Shown here: piece by piece, positions 1-9,201 of the stretch
Layout: the number at the start of each line of letters is the position of its first letter
How positions within the stretch are numbered: the first letter of the stretch is position 1
NCBI RefSeq assembly: GCF_013030945.1
Contig: NZ_JABBXF010000102.1
Coordinates: 1 to 39,349 of the forward strand
Length of the DNA: 39,349 nt
Source of the DNA: Streptomyces morookaense
Lineage (GTDB): Bacteria; Actinomycetota; Actinomycetes; Streptomycetales; Streptomycetaceae
Direction of reading: 5' to 3'
The notes under the pieces: generated by a model
The model's database searches: none
Seen by the model: the letters and a program-made list of their open reading frames with translations, nothing else
Told to the model about the DNA's origin: nothing
Made by a program: the position numbers and the translations under genes

Positions 1-204
1 CGCGTCCGGATCGGCGGCGGCTGGGACGCGTACGACATGCTGGTCTCGTCCGGCGACGTCGATCTCGACGGTCGCAGCGACCTGCTCGCCCGCGACCACG
101 ACGGCGTCCTCTGGCTGTACAAGGGCAACGGCAACCAGAACGACCCGTTCGAGAACCGTATCCGCATCGGCGGCGGCTGGGACCAGTACACCAACCTGTT
201 CTGA
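1..204 (+). CDS. C-terminal end of an FG-GAP/VCBS-repeat secreted protein (partial)
   Basis: The gene enters from the left edge; the visible 67 codons end with TGA at 202-204. The translation holds FG-GAP-type units: a 'GDVDLDGRSDLLARD' calcium-loop-like segment, then 'GVLWLYKGNGN', flanked by two copies of a 'RIRIGGGWD.Y' element. FG-GAP/VCBS repeats form beta-propeller blades and in Streptomyces usually sit at the C-terminus of secreted enzymes or surface proteins. The catalytic or N-terminal part lies outside the window, so the full function cannot be given. A strong terminator hairpin follows 22 bases after the stop. Confidence 0.85.
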   Translation, partial: RVRIGGGWDAYDMLVSSGDVDLDGRSDLLARDHDGVLWLYKGNGNQNDPFENRIRIGGGWDQYTNLF

Positions 205-226
205 CAGCTGTAGCGCACACGGCAAA

Positions 227-258
227 GGGCCGCACCCCGGTTTCCCGGGGTGCGGCCC
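227..258. terminator. Bidirectional terminator between the FG-GAP gene and aconitase
   Basis: A perfect 14-bp inverted repeat (GGGCCGCACCCCGG / CCGGGGTGCGGCCC) with a 4-base TTTC loop lies between two convergent genes. It is 22 bases past one stop codon and 14 bases past the other. Neither side has a long T run, which is normal for Streptomyces terminators. Confidence 0.85.
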
Positions 259-272
259 TCAGCGTGTGGCTG

Positions 273-2987
<2,715 letters not shown>

Positions 2988-3057
2988 GACAGTCTCCTTC
3001 ATTGCATGAATTCGCGTACTGCGGCAATCCTGCCGCCCCATCACCGCGCGGACCCGC

Positions 3058-3086
3058 TAAGGTGTGCCTAAGTTAGGCACGCCTTA
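3058..3086. promoter_or_regulatory. 29-bp near-perfect palindrome upstream of acnA, iron-box-like
   Basis: Two 14-base arms, TAAGGTGTGCCTAA and TTAGGCACGCCTTA, flank one G and match at 13 of 14 positions. The right half aligns at about 14 of 19 positions with the DmdR/IdeR iron-box consensus (TTAGGTTAGGCTCACCTAA) as I remember it. It lies 71-99 bases upstream of the acnA GTG, a reasonable place for a promoter-proximal operator. Iron regulation of a [4Fe-4S] aconitase is plausible; the assignment to DmdR1 is inference. Confidence 0.6.
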
Positions 3087-3118
3087 CTGGCGCGACAGCG
3101 GTACGCCTTCTCGGCAGA

Positions 3119-3136
3119 TATCTCGATGTCGAGATA
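3119..3136. promoter_or_regulatory. Perfect 18-bp palindrome TATCTCGA-TG-TCGAGATA
   Basis: Perfect 8-base arms with a 2-base spacer in the acnA/3268 divergent region, 32 bases from the iron-box-like palindrome. Read as ATCTC-N6-GAGAT it has the same half-sites and spacing as the inverted repeat just upstream of the XRE-MurA gene (6359-6374), so the two may bind the same factor. The regulator is not identified. Confidence 0.55.
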
Positions 3137-3232
3137 ACAGTAGTACATGGCCGGTGAATGGTCATGTCCTGATGATGTCCCGACGGGCCGGTCCGTGCCT
3201 GCCTGGGGTTTTGGGGTGCGGGGTGCAGCCGG

Positions 3233-3252
3233 CTGCCGTCGACTGCCGTCGA
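3233..3252 (+). repeat. Two tandem copies of a 10-bp unit (CTGCCGTCGA)
   Basis: Two exact back-to-back copies, 16 to 35 bases upstream of the start codon at 3268. This is too short to call functional; it may be part of the promoter of the downstream gene. Confidence 0.4.
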
Positions 3253-3267
3253 CTAGCGTTCTTGATC

Positions 3268-3792
3268 ATGAACGCATATCTCGGTCCCCTGGAACGGACC
3301 GACGACGGCCGATGGGTCATCGGCGATCCCGGCCGGCAGGGCGGCTCGTACCTGGTGCTCGGCACCGAGGGCGTGTACCTGCGCGAAGCCGGCCGGGACG
3401 AGGAGCTGATCGCCTGGTCCCGGTTCATGGGCCTGAGCATGACGGTCACACCGCGCCGCTGGTCCAGTTCCAGGGCCGCCGGCGTGCTGAACATCGTGTT
3501 CGGCGGCAGCGGCGGTTGGTACGAGGTCGACACCAACGGATCCTGCCTGCAGGCGACACTGCGGCATCCGTACACGCCCTGGGTCGGCCGGTTCAGCCAC
3601 CACGAGCGGCGCTACAGCTGGAGCGAGATCCTGCTGGCGGACGCGCTGCTCGGGCAGGCCGTCGGCGTCGGCGCAGCGCAGCTGCTCGGGGATCCGGACC
3701 GGCTCGGGCAAGTGGTCGGACTTCTGGCGCCACTGAAAGTCCGGACGCATTCCGCCGCCCGGGCGGCGGTGGCGAAGGCCCTGGCCCCGTAG
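3268..3792 (+). CDS. Conserved hypothetical protein, 174 aa
   Basis: I do not recognise a named family. The protein starts 'MNAYLGPLERTDDGRWVIGD' and is compact and soluble, with no signal peptide or membrane segment. It has a beta-rich N-terminal half (SYLVLGTEGVYLRE, YEVDTNGSCLQATLRHPYTPWVGRFSHHE) and an alpha-helical, Ala/Leu-rich C-terminal half. ATG 3268 was chosen because upstream codons in the frame are not protein-like and the homologous core begins here. No clear Shine-Dalgarno sequence is present ahead of the ATG. It is convergent with the methyltransferase gene, with only 4 bases between the stop codons. Confidence 0.8.
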   Translation: MNAYLGPLERTDDGRWVIGDPGRQGGSYLVLGTEGVYLREAGRDEELIAWSRFMGLSMTVTPRRWSSSRAAGVLNIVFGGSGGWYEVDTNGSCLQATLRHPYTPWVGRFSHHERRYSWSEILLADALLGQAVGVGAAQLLGDPDRLGQVVGLLAPLKVRTHSAARAAVAKALAP

Positions 3793-3796
3793 GGGT

Positions 3797-4555
3797 TCAG
3801 GCCGGCTTCCGGGCCTCGACGAGCACCCGGCACGAGTGGGCCACGAACGGCCCCTCGGCCGTGATGCGCTCGTGGAGCTCGCGCAGCCGGTCGCGATAGG
3901 CGTCGACCGTGAAGCCGGGCACGGTCCAGATCACCTTCCGCAGGAAGTAGATCACCGCGCCGACGTCGAAGAACTCCATCCGCAGCCGCTCCATGCGCAC
4001 GTCCGCCATCTCCAGCCCGGCGGCCCGGGCCTCGGCCGTCTCGGCGTCCGGATGCCGCTTGCCGCGTGCCGCGGGCTGCGGCCCGAGGAAGTACTCCACC
4101 AGCTCGAACACGGAACCCGGACCGACGTGCTGGGCGAAATAGGTGCCGCCCGGCCGCAGCACCCGGGCGATCTCGCCCCACCACACGCTCGCCGGGTGGC
4201 GGCTGACCACCAGGTCGAACGCCTCGTCGGCGAACGGCAGCGGCGGCTCGTCGGGGTCGGCGACGACCACGGCACCCAGCGGGTGCAGCAGCCCGGTCGC
4301 CTTGGCGAGGTTCGGCGGCCACGACTCCGTGGCGGCCATGACGGGCGGGAACGGCCCCGCCCCCGCCAGCACCTCACCGCCGCCGGTCTGGATGTCCAGC
4401 GCGGCGGACGCCTCCGCCAGACGCCCGGCCAGCAGCCGCTGGTACCCCCACGAGGGCCGCTCCTCGGTGGCCCGGCCGTCCAGCCAGGAGAAGTCCCAGC
4501 CCTCGACGGAGACGGACTCGGCTTCGGCGACGAGGGCTTCGAAGGTGCGTGACAT
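3797..4555 (-). CDS. Class I SAM-dependent methyltransferase, 252 aa
   Basis: A Methyltransf_11-like Rossmann fold is supported by the motif I variant 'LDIQTGGGEVLAG', an acidic loop after strand 2 (VVADPDEPPLPFADEAFDLVVSRHP) and motif III 'EIARVLRPGGTYFAQHVG'. The glycine-rich loop is somewhat divergent, as in a large group of uncharacterised actinobacterial methyltransferases; substrate unknown. ATG 4555 begins 'MSRTFEALVAEAE'; an in-frame upstream start at 4624 would add 23 residues overlapping a degraded sequence, so I rejected it. No obvious operon partner. Confidence 0.85.
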   Translation of the reverse strand: MSRTFEALVAEAESVSVEGWDFSWLDGRATEERPSWGYQRLLAGRLAEASAALDIQTGGGEVLAGAGPFPPVMAATESWPPNLAKATGLLHPLGAVVVADPDEPPLPFADEAFDLVVSRHPASVWWGEIARVLRPGGTYFAQHVGPGSVFELVEYFLGPQPAARGKRHPDAETAEARAAGLEMADVRMERLRMEFFDVGAVIYFLRKVIWTVPGFTVDAYRDRLRELHERITAEGPFVAHSCRVLVEARKPA

Positions 4556-4596
4556 AGGGGCATCATCACCTGTACGAGTGGCAACTGCAGCGAATA

Positions 4597-4849
4597 TGCA
4601 CAGGGCAGGCGTTCGAACCAGCACCCGACCCCAGCGGCGGCACGAACCCCTGGTGGAGCAGAGTCACGCTCGACTCCGGCAGCGACTTCGCCCACATCAG
4701 CAACGTGTTCCTCAGAGGCGGCCGCAAGATATCCGGCGTTGCGGGCTGTCAGGAGCAGCACCGGTGACAGTGCCGTGCGCGCCTTCCAGCGCGCCCATCA
4801 CATGCAGGTCGACGGCAAGGTCGGCACGCGCACCTGGGCGGCGCTGCGC
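4597..4849 (+). pseudogene. Remnants of a secreted protein tail and a peptidoglycan-binding domain
   Basis: In frame 1 (4597-4767) the translation reads CTGQAFEPAPDPSGG, then NPWWSRVTLDSGSDFAHISNVFLRGG, then a Cys and TGA. This looks like the SH3-like C-terminus of a small secreted Streptomyces protein. In frame 2 (4763-4849) it reads 'GDSAVRAFQRAHHMQVDGKVGTRTWAAL', the second half of a PG_binding_1 (peptidoglycan-binding) domain. Neither piece has a credible start, and the two frames overlap by a few bases, so this looks like a decayed or frameshifted gene end. I see no other gene between 4556 and 4930. Confidence 0.5.
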
Positions 4850-4876
4850 GGGCATCAGCCGGCGCACGGTACGTCA

Positions 4877-4908
4877 CGTGGGGCGCGCCGCACGTCACGC
4901 GCCCCACG
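4877..4908. terminator. Hairpin terminator downstream of the gntR gene
   Basis: An 11-bp perfect stem (CGTGGGGCGCG / CGCGCCCCACG) with a 10-base loop, 23 bases beyond the gntR stop codon. It is also positioned to end transcription through the remnant on the plus strand. Confidence 0.7.
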
Positions 4909-4930
4909 CATCTGCCGTCGCGCATCACCC

Positions 4931-5299
4931 TCACGTCCGCGACAACCCCGTCCGCACCAGATCGATCACCTCCTCGTCCGTCAGCCCCAACGCCCGTGCG
5001 TCCACCACCAGATGCCGCACCCCCTCGACGAGCCGGGCGCGGCCCCGTGATGCCTCGTCGCCGCTGTCCGTCACCACCGCGCCGCGGCCGCGCCGGAGTT
5101 CGATGAGGCCCTCCGTGCGGAGCCGTTGGTAACCGCGAAGCACCGTATGGATGTTGACGCCCAGGGAGTCCGCCAGTGTGCGGGCGGCGGGGAGGCGGTC
5201 GCCGGGGCGGACGGAGCCGTCGGCGATGGCGCCTCTTACAGCTGCGGCGATCTGGTCGCCGAGCGGTACGGAGGATCCGTGGTCCAGCCGGATCAGCAC
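4931..5299 (-). CDS. GntR-family (YtrA-type) transcriptional regulator
   Basis: This 122-residue protein has an N-terminal winged helix (residues ~10-70: VPLGDQIAAAVRGAIADGSVRPGDRLPAARTLADSLGVNIHTVLRGYQRL, then the wing EGLIELRRGRGAVV) and only a short C-terminal tail, as in the YtrA subfamily. I start it at GTG 5299, one base after the stop of the upstream membrane protein gene, with AGGGG as ribosome site; an ATG at 5329 would overlap that gene by 29 bases. YtrA regulators usually repress their own operon with a membrane partner, which fits the gene pair here. Confidence 0.9.
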   Translation of the reverse strand: MLIRLDHGSSVPLGDQIAAAVRGAIADGSVRPGDRLPAARTLADSLGVNIHTVLRGYQRLRTEGLIELRRGRGAVVTDSGDEASRGRARLVEGVRHLVVDARALGLTDEEVIDLVRTGLSRT

Positions 5300-5300
5300 G

Positions 5301-6296
5301 TCAGCCCCTGCGGTCCGTGGGAGCCGCATGGCCGCTACCGCGCTCCACGAGCCCGTTGAGGAGTGCGGCGGCCGTCGCCGCGTCGTCCGTCGTCACGACG
5401 AACTCCTTGCCGTTCGCCAGCTGCACCACGAGCGCCTCGCCGGAGCGCAGGACGACTCCGCTGCGCCCCTTGTTGATGCGGTAGCCCCAACCGCCCATGT
5501 CGCAGAAGGCGTTGATGTCCCGGGCGTTCGCCTCGACGATGCGCTTCAGTGGGATGCGCAGCCGCGGCCAGGGCAGCCAGAGCATTGTGACGGTCAGACC
5601 GTGCCGGTCGACGGTGCTCCGCACGCCCGAGAAGAGACCGAACAGCAGGCCTGTGCCGAGCAGGACGACACCGGGGCCGAAGCCGGTGAGGGGGATGATC
5701 GTGGCGCCCGCCACGAGCAGCGTCAGCCCGGCGATGCCGAGGCCGCGGGACCTCTGGGCATGTGTCCAGAACGCGGTCTCGCCCGGATGGAGGAGAAGAC
5801 CGGGGCGGTTTTTCGGACCTATCCGCGCCTCCGGTGCCGGCTGCTGCCAGCCGCGCGTCACCAGCAGCCCGATCCCTCCGGTGACGGCGGCCAGCGCCAG
5901 GGCCGCGGGCACCTCCCAGAGGGTCAGCCGGACGTCACGGGCCGTCTCGGCCCCGGCGTTGTCCATGACGACGCGGACGTTGGCGTAGCAGAGCGGGCCG
6001 ACGGTTGCGTAGGCGGTCAGCACCAGCGGCCGTACGGCGTCTATCACGTAGGCGAGCACGACGAACAGGGCGCCCGGGAGAAGCAGCATCGCCAGGCCCA
6101 TGGGCAGGAGAGCCCCCTGGGACGTGAAGCCGTCGGCGTGGCCCGAGCCGCCGAAGTGGGTGGCTATGGGATCGGGCAGGCGCGGTCTGCTGACCAGGAA
6201 GACCGTCAGGAAGACGGCACTGGAGAGCAGATAGGGAATCCCGACGAGCAGCGGGCGGAGCCGGCTGCCTCTCGTCGGCCTTGCGGTCACGTTCAT
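5301..6296 (-). CDS. DUF1648-containing membrane protein with C-terminal PH-like domain
   Basis: 331 residues. An N-terminal DUF1648 segment lies around a first membrane helix (YLLSSAVFLTVFLV, then the conserved 'LPDPIATHFGGSGHADGF'). Further hydrophobic helices lie near residues 55-80, 115-140 and 180-215 (IAGLTLLVAGATIIPLTGFGPGVVLLGTGLLFGLF). A soluble C-terminal ~110 residues resembles a bacterial PH-like domain (VDRHGLTVTMLWLPWPRLRIPLKRIVEANA). GGAGG precedes ATG 6296. Co-transcribed with the YtrA-type regulator one base downstream. Function unknown; related SdpI/DUF1648 proteins can be immunity or stress proteins. Confidence 0.85.
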   Translation of the reverse strand: MNVTARPTRGSRLRPLLVGIPYLLSSAVFLTVFLVSRPRLPDPIATHFGGSGHADGFTSQGALLPMGLAMLLLPGALFVVLAYVIDAVRPLVLTAYATVGPLCYANVRVVMDNAGAETARDVRLTLWEVPAALALAAVTGGIGLLVTRGWQQPAPEARIGPKNRPGLLLHPGETAFWTHAQRSRGLGIAGLTLLVAGATIIPLTGFGPGVVLLGTGLLFGLFSGVRSTVDRHGLTVTMLWLPWPRLRIPLKRIVEANARDINAFCDMGGWGYRINKGRSGVVLRSGEALVVQLANGKEFVVTTDDAATAAALLNGLVERGSGHAAPTDRRG

Positions 6297-6309
6297 GACA
6301 CCTCCAAGT

Positions 6310-6347
6310 TATTCGCATAGTAATAGAAAAACCTGGGAAGGCTGCAA
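6310..6347 (-). promoter_or_regulatory. Probable promoter of the DUF1648-gntR operon
   Basis: Reading the minus strand, TTGCAG (6347-6342) and TATTAC (6325-6320) are separated by 16 bases, a fair sigma-HrdB match. The AT-rich stretch TATTACTATGCGAATAA, which overlaps the -10, has imperfect dyad symmetry and is a reasonable place for the YtrA-type operator. Confidence 0.5.
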
Positions 6348-6358
6348 GGGGCGAAGAA

Positions 6359-6396
6359 ATCTCATATCTGAGATACCGTCTGTCTCATGACAGACG
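6359..6396 (+). promoter_or_regulatory. Operator-like and start-codon inverted repeats of murA2
   Basis: Two inverted repeats lie immediately in front of, and over, the start codon. ATCTC-N6-GAGAT is at 6359-6374. CGTCTGTC-TCAT-GACAGACG (perfect 8-bp arms, 6377-6396) places the ATG at the loop/right-arm junction. There is no Shine-Dalgarno sequence, and a GATACC -10-like hexamer ends 9 bases before the ATG, so the mRNA may be leaderless or nearly so. Autoregulation through the XRE domain of the encoded protein is inferred. Confidence 0.5.
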
Positions 6397-7916
6397 CCTA
6401 CCTCGCCCGCATCGGCAAGCTCATCCGTGACGCACGTCAGCACCGCGGCTGGACGCAGACTCAGCTCGCCGACGCACTCGGGACCAGCCAGAGCGCGGTC
6501 AACCGCATCGAGCGGGGAAATCAGAACATCAGTCTTGATATGATCGCCCGTATCGGTGAAGCCCTCGACAGCGAGATCGTGTCCCTCGGTTACGCGGGGC
6601 CGATGCATCTGCGCGTCGTCGGCGGCCGGCGCCTCTCGGGCGCCATCGACGTCAAGACCAGCAAGAACGCCTGTGTTGCGCTGCTCTGTGCCACCCTGCT
6701 CAACGCCGGCCGCACCACGCTCCGCCGCGTCGCCCGGATCGAGGAGGTCTACCGGATCCTGGAGGTGCTGAGCAGCATCGGCGTCCGGCACCGCTGGATC
6801 AACGACGGCAACGACCTCGAGATCGTGCCCCCGGCCGAGCTCGACCTGGCCTCGATGGACACCGAGGCGGCCCGCCGCACCCGCAGCGTCATCATGTTCC
6901 TCGGTCCGCTGCTGCACCGCATGGACCACTTCAAGATCCCGTACGCCGGCGGCTGCGACCTCGGCACCCGTACGGTCCAGCCCCATATGACGGCGCTGCG
7001 CCACTTCGGCCTGGAGATCACGGCCACCGACGGCACGTACCACGCCCAGGTCGACCGCTCGGTCTCGCCGACCCGCGCCATCGTACTGACCGAACGCGGC
7101 GACACCGTCACCGAGAACGCGCTGCTGGCCGCCGCCCGGCACGACGGCGTGACCGTCATCCGCAACGCCAGCTCCAACTACATGGTCCAGGACCTCTGTT
7201 TCTTCCTGGAGGAGCTGGGCGTACAGGTCGAGGGCGTCGGCACCACCACGCTCACCGTCCACGGTGTGGCCCACATCGACCGCGATGTGGACTACGCGCC
7301 CTCCGAGGACCCGGTCGAGGCCATGAGCCTGCTCGCCGCCGCCGTGATCACGGAGTCGGAGCTGACGATCCGCCGCGTGCCGATCGAGTTCATGGAGATC
7401 GAGCTCGCCGTCCTGGAGGAGATGGGCCTCGACCACGAACGCGGCCCGGAGTACGCGGCGGACAACGGCCGCACCCGGCTCGTCGACCTGACCGTGCGCC
7501 CGTCCAAGCTCAGCGCACCGCTGGACAAGGTGCACCCGATGCCGTTCCCCGGCCTCAACATCGACAACGTGCCGTTCTTCGCGGCCATCGCCGCCTTCGC
7601 CCAGGGCCAGACCCTCATCCACGACTGGGTCTACGACAACCGCGCCATCTACCTCACCGACCTCAACCGCCTCGGCGCCCACGTCAAGCTCCTCGACCCC
7701 CACCGCGTCCTGGTCGAGGGCCCGACGCGCTGGCGCTCGGCGGAGATGATGTGCCCGCCGGCCCTGCGGCCCGCGGTGGTGGTGCTGCTGGCGATGATGG
7801 CGGCGGAGGGGACGTCGGTGCTGCGCAACGTCTATGTGATCAACCGGGGTTACGAGGACCTGGCCGAGCGGCTCAACTCGATCGGGGCGCAGATCGAGAT
7901 CTTCCGGGACATCTAG
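6387..7916 (+). CDS. murA2: XRE helix-turn-helix / UDP-GlcNAc 1-carboxyvinyltransferase (MurA-like) fusion
   Basis: 509 residues in two domains. Residues ~5-65 are an XRE/Cro HTH (IGKLIRDARQHRGWTQTQLADALGTSQSAVNRIERG). Residues ~72-509 form an EPSP-synthase/MurA fold. The MurA substrate lysine (KTSKNA, Lys93) and the catalytic-loop cysteine (GGCDLGTR, Cys190, equivalent to E. coli Cys115) are both kept, so PEP transfer to UDP-GlcNAc is possible. The PEP analogue fosfomycin targets that cysteine in MurA. Streptomyces have a separate housekeeping MurA; from memory this longer second form is conserved next to aconitase. It could be an active isozyme, a metabolite-sensing regulator, or both. Confidence 0.92.
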   Translation: MTDAYLARIGKLIRDARQHRGWTQTQLADALGTSQSAVNRIERGNQNISLDMIARIGEALDSEIVSLGYAGPMHLRVVGGRRLSGAIDVKTSKNACVALLCATLLNAGRTTLRRVARIEEVYRILEVLSSIGVRHRWINDGNDLEIVPPAELDLASMDTEAARRTRSVIMFLGPLLHRMDHFKIPYAGGCDLGTRTVQPHMTALRHFGLEITATDGTYHAQVDRSVSPTRAIVLTERGDTVTENALLAAARHDGVTVIRNASSNYMVQDLCFFLEELGVQVEGVGTTTLTVHGVAHIDRDVDYAPSEDPVEAMSLLAAAVITESELTIRRVPIEFMEIELAVLEEMGLDHERGPEYAADNGRTRLVDLTVRPSKLSAPLDKVHPMPFPGLNIDNVPFFAAIAAFAQGQTLIHDWVYDNRAIYLTDLNRLGAHVKLLDPHRVLVEGPTRWRSAEMMCPPALRPAVVVLLAMMAAEGTSVLRNVYVINRGYEDLAERLNSIGAQIEIFRDI

Positions 7917-7918
7917 CC

Positions 7919-8305
7919 CTACGCGGCGTACGGTTCCCGCTCCGGCGCCGCCGCGCGCTGTGCCCCCGCGATCGTCGCGCGCAACACCGCACGCGCCTCG
8001 TCGAGTTCCGCTGCCCGGGCGTCGAGGTCGGCGAGCCGGGTGCGGAGCGTGTCCAGCACGCCCGGGCACGGGTGCACGGCCGCCTCCCCCGCGGCGGCCG
8101 TGCAGGGCAGCAGGGCGCGGATGGTGCGGACGGGGAGCCCGGCGGCGAGGAGGGCACGGATCCGGCGCACCGTCTCGACGTGCGGCTCGCTGTACCAGCG
8201 GTATCCGTTGGGGAGACGGTCCGGCGTGAGCAGTCCACCGCGCTCGTAGTGGCGCAGCAGCCGTTCGCTGGTGCCGGTGCGTTCGGCCAGTTCCCCGATG
8301 AGCAC
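7919..8305 (-). CDS. MerR-family transcriptional regulator, 128 aa
   Basis: The N-terminal MerR winged helix is clear (LIGELAERTGTSERLLRHYERGGLLTPDRLPNGYRWYSEPHVETVRRI), followed by a dimerisation coiled coil (residues ~85-120, ARLADLDARAAELDEARAVLRATIAGAQ). No metal-binding cysteine cluster is seen, so it probably senses an organic ligand. GTG 8305 is chosen: GGGGGAG lies about 6 bases upstream, and the alternative GTG at 8335 sits inside the operator palindrome. Divergent from the amidohydrolase gene; convergent with murA2 (2 bases between stop codons). Confidence 0.93.
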   Translation of the reverse strand: MLIGELAERTGTSERLLRHYERGGLLTPDRLPNGYRWYSEPHVETVRRIRALLAAGLPVRTIRALLPCTAAAGEAAVHPCPGVLDTLRTRLADLDARAAELDEARAVLRATIAGAQRAAAPEREPYAA

Positions 8306-8325
8306 GCGCTTCTCCCCCCGACTTG

Positions 8326-8346
8326 ACCTTGTCACCGTGACAAGGT
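8326..8346. promoter_or_regulatory. 21-bp perfect palindrome, MerR operator within a TTGACC promoter
   Basis: Arms ACCTTGTCAC and GTGACAAGGT flank a central C. A TTGACC -35 hexamer (8323-8328) overlaps the left arm, with the palindrome filling the long spacer toward a weak -10 near 8348. This is the classical MerR activator layout, with the regulator on one side and the target on the other. Confidence 0.85.
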
Positions 8347-8415
8347 GCGACGTTGTCCTCCTGGCTGCCGACGGCCCAGACCGCTCAGACCGTTCAGCTC
8401 GCTCAGGAGATCCCG

Positions 8416-9201
8416 ATGATTATCGACGCACACAGCCACGTCCACGACCCGGTGGCGGACCACGTCGCGCTGCTGGACGAAGCCGGTGTGGACCGCGCGG
8501 TGCTGTTCCCCACCCGCCCGCACCCGGAGCGGGCGACCGATCTGGCCGGGCTGCGCCGGGAGATGGCGGTGCTGCACCGCGCACTCGAAGGCGCCGAGAA
8601 CGGTGCCGACGGCTTCGCCCGCGCCTGGCAGGAGCTGGACGCGGCACTGGCCGCGTACCCGGACCGCTTCATCGGCTTCGGCTCGGTGCGGCTGGACAGC
8701 ACGCCGGAGGACATCGCCGGGGCGGTGGCACGGGACGTGGTCGGCCGGGGCCTGCACGGCATCGGCGAACTCACCCCGCCGCCGGGCGGCGCGGCCGCCG
8801 TCGAACCGGTGCTGCGCGCGGCCCACGACCACGGCGGCCTCCCGGTCGTCGTCCACGGCTCGGCCCCCACGACGGAACCCGACCTCCACACCCTGGCCCG
8901 CCTCTCGGCCCGCTACCCGTCGGTCCCGTTGGTCGTCAGCCAGGTCGGCGGCCAGCACTGGATGACGGCGATCGAGCTCGTACGGGACACGCCGAACATG
9001 TACTTGGAGCTGTCGACCGCGAACATCGTCTTCGCGCTGCGGCTGGCGATCCGGGAGATCCCGGAACGGACGCTGTTCGGATCGGACGCACCGTACGGGG
9101 ATCCCGTACTGGCACGGGCGATGGTGGAACGGGTGACGCCGAGCGGTGAGGTGCGGGAGCGGGTGCTGGGGGGTAACGCGGCTCAGTTGCTGGGGATTTG
9201 A
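8416..9201 (+). CDS. Amidohydrolase-2 family metal-dependent hydrolase, 261 aa
   Basis: TIM-barrel hydrolase of the Amidohydro_2 (ACMSD-like) family. Metal-ligand motifs are HxH in 'MIIDAHSHVHD' at the N-terminus, a His in 'PVVVHGSAP', and 'LFGSDAPYGDP' carrying the C-terminal aspartate. Members hydrolyse or decarboxylate small carboxylates and lactones; the substrate here is unknown. ATG 8416 follows AGGAGA by 5 bases, and an upstream in-frame ATG at 8353 is less likely. It is probably the single target of the divergent MerR regulator, since the 21-bp operator lies in its promoter. Its end overlaps the convergent gene by 19 bases. Confidence 0.88.
   Translation: MIIDAHSHVHDPVADHVALLDEAGVDRAVLFPTRPHPERATDLAGLRREMAVLHRALEGAENGADGFARAWQELDAALAAYPDRFIGFGSVRLDSTPEDIAGAVARDVVGRGLHGIGELTPPPGGAAAVEPVLRAAHDHGGLPVVVHGSAPTTEPDLHTLARLSARYPSVPLVVSQVGGQHWMTAIELVRDTPNMYLELSTANIVFALRLAIREIPERTLFGSDAPYGDPVLARAMVERVTPSGEVRERVLGGNAAQLLGI

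Noticed and set aside
5300..5329. ATG 5329 as gntR start
   Set aside because: It would overlap the membrane-protein gene by 29 bases and add ten non-conserved residues; GTG 5299 has AGGGG and a one-base intergenic gap.
8306..8335. Upstream GTG start for the MerR regulator
   Set aside because: It lies inside the 21-bp operator and lacks a ribosome site; GTG 8305 has GGGGGAG.
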